Shown here one piece after another: positions 43,500 to 48,615 of a DNA stretch of 48,615 nucleotides. Under the pieces are notes generated by a model. That model saw only the letters and a list, made by a program, of their open reading frames with translations. It was not told where the DNA came from and searched no databases. Each line of letters begins with the position of its first letter. Position 1 is the stretch's first letter. The stretch covers positions 1 to 48,615 of the forward strand of contig JAZNGZ010000021.1 in the NCBI GenBank assembly GCA_045576735.1. Direction: 5' to 3'. Both the position numbers and the translations under genes were made by a program. This DNA comes from RGIG4079 sp045576735 (GTDB lineage: Bacteria > Bacteroidota > Bacteroidia > Bacteroidales > Muribaculaceae).

Positions 43500-44189
43500 A
43501 TGGAAAACAAATCCAATTGCAACTTGGTAGGGCAGAGCCTTATCAAGTCGCGTGAGCGTGTATCCCGGCATGGTGAGGTATTTACAGCCTTGCGTGAAGT
43601 GAATGCTATGCTCGATTTAGTTAAATCGGAAACCGAACGAATCGAATCGCGTTTCCTTGAGCCGGCATGTGGCAACGGAAACTTTCTAGCCGAAATTCTT
43701 CGCCGCAAACTCAATATTCTTTCAACACATTTTTCTCGGTCACGAATCGATTATGAATTTAATGCGATAGTTGCGGTAGGTAGCATTTATGGAATTGAGA
43801 TACAGATTGATAATGTAGATGAATGTCGTGAGAGATTGTTGGAGATTTTCAGGGAAGAATATATGCGATTATTTAAGAAGTCGGCATCTGTTGAATTTTT
43901 AAAGTCGATTAAATACATTATTGATACAAATATATTGTGGGGTGATGCTCTTACACTAAAAACTCCCAATGGAGATAAGCCAATAACGTTTGCTGAGTGG
44001 TCGGCAGTTGCAACCGGAAATATAAAACGTAGAGATTTTACACTCGACAATCTATTGCAAAATCAACCAATTGATGAACCAAATCTTTTCTCCGATCTTG
44101 GAGATGAGGCGTTTATCCCCACGCCTATACGAGAATATCCTATTACTCACTACCTTAAATTATCAAACCATGAATACACTAACAAATAA
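43500..44189 (+). CDS. DNA methylase-fold subunit with SAM motif, no NPPY
   Basis: A 229-residue protein related to N6-adenine DNA methylases. The N-terminus has 'RHGEVFTALREVNAMLDLV' (usually 'GEVFTP'), and motif I is a good SAM site at 52-63 ('FLEPACGNGNFL'). A 'LWGDAL' near residue 145-150 is like the motif before the catalytic loop, but no NPPY/DPPY follows, so it should not methylate alone. It overlaps the next methylase by 20 bases, indicating coupled translation and probably a complex. From memory, proteins of this type are annotated as restriction subunit M and lie before Eco57I-type methylases. The start follows the structured leader by one base. Confidence 0.8.
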   Translation: MENKSNCNLVGQSLIKSRERVSRHGEVFTALREVNAMLDLVKSETERIESRFLEPACGNGNFLAEILRRKLNILSTHFSRSRIDYEFNAIVAVGSIYGIEIQIDNVDECRERLLEIFREEYMRLFKKSASVEFLKSIKYIIDTNILWGDALTLKTPNGDKPITFAEWSAVATGNIKRRDFTLDNLLQNQPIDEPNLFSDLGDEAFIPTPIREYPITHYLKLSNHEYTNK

Positions 44190-45714
44190 TTACAACCCCG
44201 ATGTTCTATCGTGTCTCGCAAATCTTAGTAATGACGAAGTTTTTACTCCTCCGGCTATTGTGAATAAAATGCTCGACATGCTTCCAGCTGAATTGTGGAG
44301 TAATAAAGAGGCTAAATTTCTCGACCCGGTGAGCAAAACCGGTGTGTTTCTTCGTGAAATCGCCAAACGATTAATGGCTGGACTTGCTGATGAGATGCCC
44401 GATGTGCAACAACGTGCAAATCATATCTTTAAGAATCAATTGTATGGTATTGCAATAACCGAACTAACCTCAATGCTTTCGCGTCGCAGTCTTTATTGCT
44501 CAAAACATGCCAATAGTCAATATTCAGTGTGTACGGAATTTGATAATAATCAAGGAAATATAATTTTTAATCCGACTAATCATGAATGGCAAAGTGGTCG
44601 ATGTCGTTTTTGTGGAGCAAGTGAATTGGTATATAGCCGAGGCGACGAAATGGAAACACACGCATATCAATTTATTCATACTCTTAACCCAAATGAAATT
44701 TTTAATATGAAATTCGATGTTATTATTGGAAATCCTCCATATCAATTAAGTGATGGTAGTGGAGCAAGTACTGATGCAGCAATACCTATGTATAACAAAT
44801 TTATAAATCAAGCAATAGCATTAAATCCCAATTATTTAACGATGATTGTCCCTTCAAAATGGATGGTAGGAGGGAGAGGACTGCAACAATTTAGAGAACA
44901 AATGATTTCAGACAAAAGAATTCGTATTTTATGTGATTTTGAAGATTCAAATGAATGTTTCCCTGGGTTACATATTGATGGAGGAGTGTGCTATTTTTTG
45001 TGGGATAAAAATTATAATGGAAATGTTAAATATGTATATAATCCAATTAATGGTTTACCAATTACAACAATTAGACCATTAAAAAATTCATATTCTAATA
45101 TTGTAATTAGGGATTATAGACGTCAATCTATAATAGAAAAAGTTACTAAAGGTAAATCATTAAGTGAAATCGTTTCTCCAAGAAAACCATTTAATGTGAA
45201 TACAGATTTGTTTAATGCTCCAAATAGATATCCAGAATTAGATCTTAAAAATGTTGAATCAGAGGGATATGTGAAGATTTGGGGCGTTAAAGGGCTAAAA
45301 GGTGGTGCAAAACGATTAGCCGGATTTGTTAAGAGAAATTCTATAAGTAAGAATCAAGAATGGATAAGTAAATATAAATTATTTATATCAAAGGCATATT
45401 CCTCCGATGCAATTACACCTCCTAAGTTAATTGAGGCGGGACCAGATGAAATTTGCACAGAAACCTTTTTGGTAATAGGTCCTTTTGAAAATAAAGAGAA
45501 TCAACAAAATTGTTTACAATATACAGAAACGAATTTTTTTAAAATATTATTATATTGGGGGAGAGGAACAATGCAAGTTTCTCAAGAAGTATTTAGATTT
45601 GTCCCTATTCAAGATTTCAGCAAGCCATGGACCGATGAGGAGTTATATGCAAAATATGGCTTGACCGATGAAGAAATTGAATTTATTGAAAGTATGATTC
45701 GTCCAATGGAATAA
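44170..45714 (+). CDS. Eco57I-type DNA adenine methylase/specificity subunit
   Basis: A 514-residue protein. 'NDEVFTPPAIVNKMLDMLP' is at the N-terminus. The position of motif I reads 'FLDPVSKTGVFL' (50-61), lacking the A-C-G of the usual 'PACGTG'. Motif IV 'NPPY' at 188-191 in 'DVIIGNPPYQLSDGSG' marks N6-adenine methylation. Four Cys (110, 121, 145, 148) could form a zinc site. Residues from about 220 to 490 would be target recognition; that part is richer in AT and AGA Arg codons than the rest. I chose the ATG at 44170, since upstream frame is coding for the previous gene and conservation begins here. Followed after 11 bases by the helicase. Confidence 0.85.
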   Translation: MNTLTNNYNPDVLSCLANLSNDEVFTPPAIVNKMLDMLPAELWSNKEAKFLDPVSKTGVFLREIAKRLMAGLADEMPDVQQRANHIFKNQLYGIAITELTSMLSRRSLYCSKHANSQYSVCTEFDNNQGNIIFNPTNHEWQSGRCRFCGASELVYSRGDEMETHAYQFIHTLNPNEIFNMKFDVIIGNPPYQLSDGSGASTDAAIPMYNKFINQAIALNPNYLTMIVPSKWMVGGRGLQQFREQMISDKRIRILCDFEDSNECFPGLHIDGGVCYFLWDKNYNGNVKYVYNPINGLPITTIRPLKNSYSNIVIRDYRRQSIIEKVTKGKSLSEIVSPRKPFNVNTDLFNAPNRYPELDLKNVESEGYVKIWGVKGLKGGAKRLAGFVKRNSISKNQEWISKYKLFISKAYSSDAITPPKLIEAGPDEICTETFLVIGPFENKENQQNCLQYTETNFFKILLYWGRGTMQVSQEVFRFVPIQDFSKPWTDEELYAKYGLTDEEIEFIESMIRPME

Positions 45715-45725
45715 AATTATATACT

Positions 45726-48218
45726 ATGGCACAACAAAATTTTTTCCCTGAGCGTCCGGCATTAAAGCCGATGATTTATGCTTACGAAGATACTAATCCA
45801 CAGTATCGAGGTTTGTTAAAAGTAGGTTATACGAGTGTAGATGTTGCAACTCGTGTGGCTCAACAATATCCCACATTACGACCCGGTGCATTACCATATC
45901 GCATAGTGGTATCGGAGAGTGCAATGCGGCAAGATGGATCATCTTTTCTTGATTATGAAGTTCACCAATATTTGCGACGACGAGGCTTTGCCAATCCGGC
46001 AGGGGAGTGGTTTAGATGTTCTGCCCAAGATGTGAAAGCCGCAATCATCGCAGTAACAACTCGCCAAGAGAATGAAGAAAGTCGCACAGCAACATTTTCG
46101 ATGCGTCCCGAACAAGAGGCTGCAGTAGAGAAAACTGCCGCATATTTTAAAAATTATCCAATAGAAAGTAATGGAAAAACACCTCACTTTTTGTGGAATT
46201 GTAAGATGCGTTTTGGTAAAACATTTGCCACTTATCAGTTAGCAAAAAAGATGGGTTGGCGAAGAATTTTGATATTGACCTTTAAGCCGGCAGTGCAGAA
46301 TGCATGGGAGGAAGACTTGATGAGCCATGTGGATTTTGCCGGTTGGCAATTTATTTCACGAAATAGTGAATTGTCGATAGAGTCAGCCGATCACTCCCGA
46401 CCAATTGTTTGTTTTGGTTCTTTTCAAGATTATCTTGGAAAAAATAGTGCAGGAGGTATAAAACCTCGTAATGAGTGGGTGCATCTTACAAATTGGGATT
46501 GCGTGATTCTTGATGAATATCATTATGGTGCATGGCGAGATAATGCTAAAGAATTGTTTGAAAATGAAGACCGCCGAGAAGTGGAGGCTGCTGAGGGAAA
46601 GGCTCGTGAATATTTTGACGAGTCGGTGATGCCTATCACTACAAATGCTTATTTATATTTGTCGGGGACTCCTTTCAGGGCAATAAATTCGGGTGAATTT
46701 ATAGAGGAAGAGATATATAATTGGACTTACTCAGATGAGCAACGTGCCAAAAACGAGTGGGTAGGGGAGGATAATCCATATCGCTCACTGCCCCAAATGG
46801 TTATGCTAACATATCAGATGCCCGATGCCATTCGTCAAGTGGCTATGCAAGGCGAATTTAATGAGTTTGATTTCAAACAATTTTTTGCCACAGTGGGGGA
46901 GGGTGATGATGCTCAATTTGTGAATAAAGATGAAGTTCAAAAGTGGTTGAATTTTATTCGTGGTTCATATAATGAAATGGTTGTCAGTGATTTACAATTG
47001 AGAAGCGAGCGACCACCGATGCCATTTTCGCATGCTCCGTTGTTACGTTCGTTAACGCACACCTTTTGGTTTATGCCCTCAGTTTCATCATGTTTTGCAA
47101 TGCGAAATTTACTTGCCGAACGACAAAATACATTCTATCATGATTATAAAGTAATTGTAGCAGCAGGCACATCGGCAGGGATTGGCGTTGATGCATTGCC
47201 TCCGGTACTAAATGCGATGGATAATCCTCTAGAAACAAAAACAATAACCTTATCATGTGGAAAGTTAACAACAGGAGTGTCGGTAAAACCTTGGAGCGGA
47301 ATTTTTATGCTTACAAATATTTCAAGTCCCGAAACATATTTCCAAGCGGCATTTAGAGTGCAAACGCCATGGGTGGTAAATAATCCTGATGAAGATAATC
47401 CGCATCGTCAAGATGTGATGAAGGAGGTGTGTTATGTGTTTGACTTTGCTCCCAATCGAGCATTACGATTGATAGCAGATTATAGTTGTCGATTGAATGT
47501 AGAGGAATCTAATCCTGAAAAGAAGGTTGAAGAATTTATAAATTTCCTCCCGGTACTTGCGTATGATGGTAGTTACATGAAACAGATTGATGCTGCCGGA
47601 ATTCTAGATATTGCGATGAGTGGAACGAGTGCAACATTGTTAGCTCGGAGATGGGAAAGCGCGTTGCTGGTAAATGTAGATAATGACACTTTAAAACGAT
47701 TAATGGCAAACGATGATGCTATGCGTGCATTGATGAGTATTGAAGGATTTAGATCTCTAAATCAAGATATAGAAACGATAATCAATAAATCGGAAGCAGT
47801 AAAGAAAGCAAAAAAAGAAGCAAATGAAAGAGACTTGACTCGAGAAGAGAAAAAAGAATTGACACAAGAGGAAAAAGAATACAAGTCATTGCGTAAGAAA
47901 ATTCAAGAGAAACTCATCAAGTTTGCAACTCGTGTGCCCGTGTTTATGTATCTTACCGATTATCGAGAACGATGTCTTAAAGATGTGATAACTCAACTTG
48001 AGCCGGGGTTATTTAAAAAAGTAACGGGATTGTCGGTTAGTGATTTTGATTTGCTCGTGTCGCTAAATGTTTTCAATAGTGCATTGATGAATGATGCTAT
48101 TTATAAATTCAAACGATATGAAGATGCAAGTCTTGAGTACATAGGTATAAATCGACATGAAGGAGACTCAGTGGGATTGTATGATACAGTTATTACAAAT
48201 GATGAATATCACAGATGA
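45726..48218 (+). CDS. T5orf172/GIY-YIG-like nuclease fused to SF2 helicase (restriction subunit)
   Basis: An 830-residue restriction-type protein. Residues 16-98 resemble T5orf172/GIY-YIG: 'MIYAYEDT', 'LLKVGYTSVDVATRV', 'DYEVHQYLRRRGF' and 'GEWFRC'. A superfamily 2 motor follows: Walker A 'MRFGKT' (161-166), motif II 'DEYH' (263-266), motif III 'SGTP' (313-316), and a motif VI-like 'QAAFRVQ' near 541. A charged coiled-coil-like stretch lies near 690-725. The protein probably translocates and cuts unmodified DNA, with the two methylase subunits giving target and protection. There is no separate specificity gene. Third gene of the operon. Confidence 0.82.
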   Translation: MAQQNFFPERPALKPMIYAYEDTNPQYRGLLKVGYTSVDVATRVAQQYPTLRPGALPYRIVVSESAMRQDGSSFLDYEVHQYLRRRGFANPAGEWFRCSAQDVKAAIIAVTTRQENEESRTATFSMRPEQEAAVEKTAAYFKNYPIESNGKTPHFLWNCKMRFGKTFATYQLAKKMGWRRILILTFKPAVQNAWEEDLMSHVDFAGWQFISRNSELSIESADHSRPIVCFGSFQDYLGKNSAGGIKPRNEWVHLTNWDCVILDEYHYGAWRDNAKELFENEDRREVEAAEGKAREYFDESVMPITTNAYLYLSGTPFRAINSGEFIEEEIYNWTYSDEQRAKNEWVGEDNPYRSLPQMVMLTYQMPDAIRQVAMQGEFNEFDFKQFFATVGEGDDAQFVNKDEVQKWLNFIRGSYNEMVVSDLQLRSERPPMPFSHAPLLRSLTHTFWFMPSVSSCFAMRNLLAERQNTFYHDYKVIVAAGTSAGIGVDALPPVLNAMDNPLETKTITLSCGKLTTGVSVKPWSGIFMLTNISSPETYFQAAFRVQTPWVVNNPDEDNPHRQDVMKEVCYVFDFAPNRALRLIADYSCRLNVEESNPEKKVEEFINFLPVLAYDGSYMKQIDAAGILDIAMSGTSATLLARRWESALLVNVDNDTLKRLMANDDAMRALMSIEGFRSLNQDIETIINKSEAVKKAKKEANERDLTREEKKELTQEEKEYKSLRKKIQEKLIKFATRVPVFMYLTDYRERCLKDVITQLEPGLFKKVTGLSVSDFDLLVSLNVFNSALMNDAIYKFKRYEDASLEYIGINRHEGDSVGLYDTVITNDEYHR

Positions 48219-48287
48219 TGGTTATTAAACAGATTGTCTAAAACTTCAATAATTGACGACACGTTACTATAGGAATTATTGATTGAA

Positions 48288-48332
48288 AAGTTGGAGGTGA
48301 GAGTTGCAAAAAAAACAATGATCCTCCAACTT
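48288..48332 (+). terminator. Probable terminator of the restriction operon
   Basis: A 10-bp perfect stem AAGTTGGAGG (48288-48297) with CCTCCAACTT (48323-48332), a 25-base loop and an AT-rich exit. Confidence 0.55.
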
Positions 48333-48615
48333 ATTATACCTAAAAACTCACTTAGATAATGAGAAAAAATAATATAATTATCGCAGTTTTTAGCTTGGGA
48401 AAGATATTATTTTTGTGGTATTAAACACGTATTTTTTGAGGATAATTTTCTAATAAAAAACACTAAAATATTTGATTATTTATTATCACTTTATCAGCAA
48501 ATTTTATAGTTTAAAATTTACTGCACTTTTTGCCCATAATCAATATTATGTTAAATAGCATAATTTAGGCATAAAATAACTATAGGTTCCCCTACCTGAA
48601 AAAAGTGATTATTTT
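48333..48615. other. AT-rich gap at right edge, no gene recognised
   Basis: No credible ORF or RNA gene. A possible -7 box TATTTTTG at 48408-48415 and a small inverted repeat around 48545-48563 (ATTATG/CATAAT) are the only signals. The next gene lies outside the window. Confidence 0.5.

Noticed and set aside
43500..45714. Single methylase gene broken by a frameshift
   Set aside because: Both ORFs have their own N-terminal EVFT region and own motif I position, with a clean ATG and a 20-base overlap; they look like two genes.
1..48615. CRISPR arrays, tRNA and rRNA genes
   Set aside because: No regularly spaced repeats, no cloverleaf and no rRNA-like stretches were seen on reading; an automated scan could still find a short missed RNA.

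Overview
The window looks like AT-rich chromosomal DNA of a Bacteroidales bacterium; the family is not resolved. Evidence seen in the sequence: an LpxC-FabZ fusion, a DUF3127 protein, a purF-like protein of the 'MGGFFG' type, a secreted protein with a type IX secretion-like C-terminal tail, TonB-receptor biology, and many promoters of the Bacteroidetes type (TAnnTTTG at -7, TTG about 19-20 bases upstream). Most of the window is housekeeping DNA with compact operons; no tRNA, rRNA or CRISPR array was seen.

Layout: 1-132 is the C-terminal end of an IS30-family transposase. 255-3476 (+) holds the lipid A genes lpxD, lpxC-fabZ and lpxA. 3571-10790 mixes a DUF3127 protein, a secreted GHL10-type glycosidase-like protein, a DUF695 protein, a MATE exporter with a COG2509 flavoprotein, a HAD phosphatase and nadC. 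10935-15029 is a TonB-receptor-like barrel divergent from a TPR/transmembrane/HTH regulator. 15056-16224 holds rlmH and sodB. 16295-22263 (-) is a CusCBA-type metal efflux operon led by a small Cys/His-rich protein. 22377-32440 (-) has a glycosyltransferase, an etfB-etfA-acyl-CoA dehydrogenase operon, a purF-like gene and purL. 32783-38525 (+) has tig, clpP, clpX and recQ. 38740-43030 (+) has purU, hisH, hisA, hisF, hisIE and ftsE.

43101-48218 is the accessory part: a three-gene restriction-modification-like operon. It consists of a methylase-fold protein with a good SAM motif but no NPPY, an Eco57I-type methylase with NPPY but a degenerate SAM motif, and a T5orf172/GIY-YIG-like nuclease fused to a superfamily 2 helicase. 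Immediately before its first ATG lies a strikingly structured 218-base leader (43281-43498). It can form three hairpins with a kissing-loop contact, or a competing long-range fold through three colinear complementary blocks (12, 8 and 9 bp) whose last arm ends one base before the start codon. I did not recognise this leader as a known RNA family; it is the best candidate here for something undescribed.

Functional themes: envelope building (Lpx, FtsE, glycosyltransferase), proteostasis (trigger factor, ClpXP), purine/histidine/NAD synthesis (PurL, PurF-like, PurU, HisHAF-IE, NadC), metal and superoxide defence (Cus efflux, SodB), and foreign-DNA defence (the restriction-modification operon).
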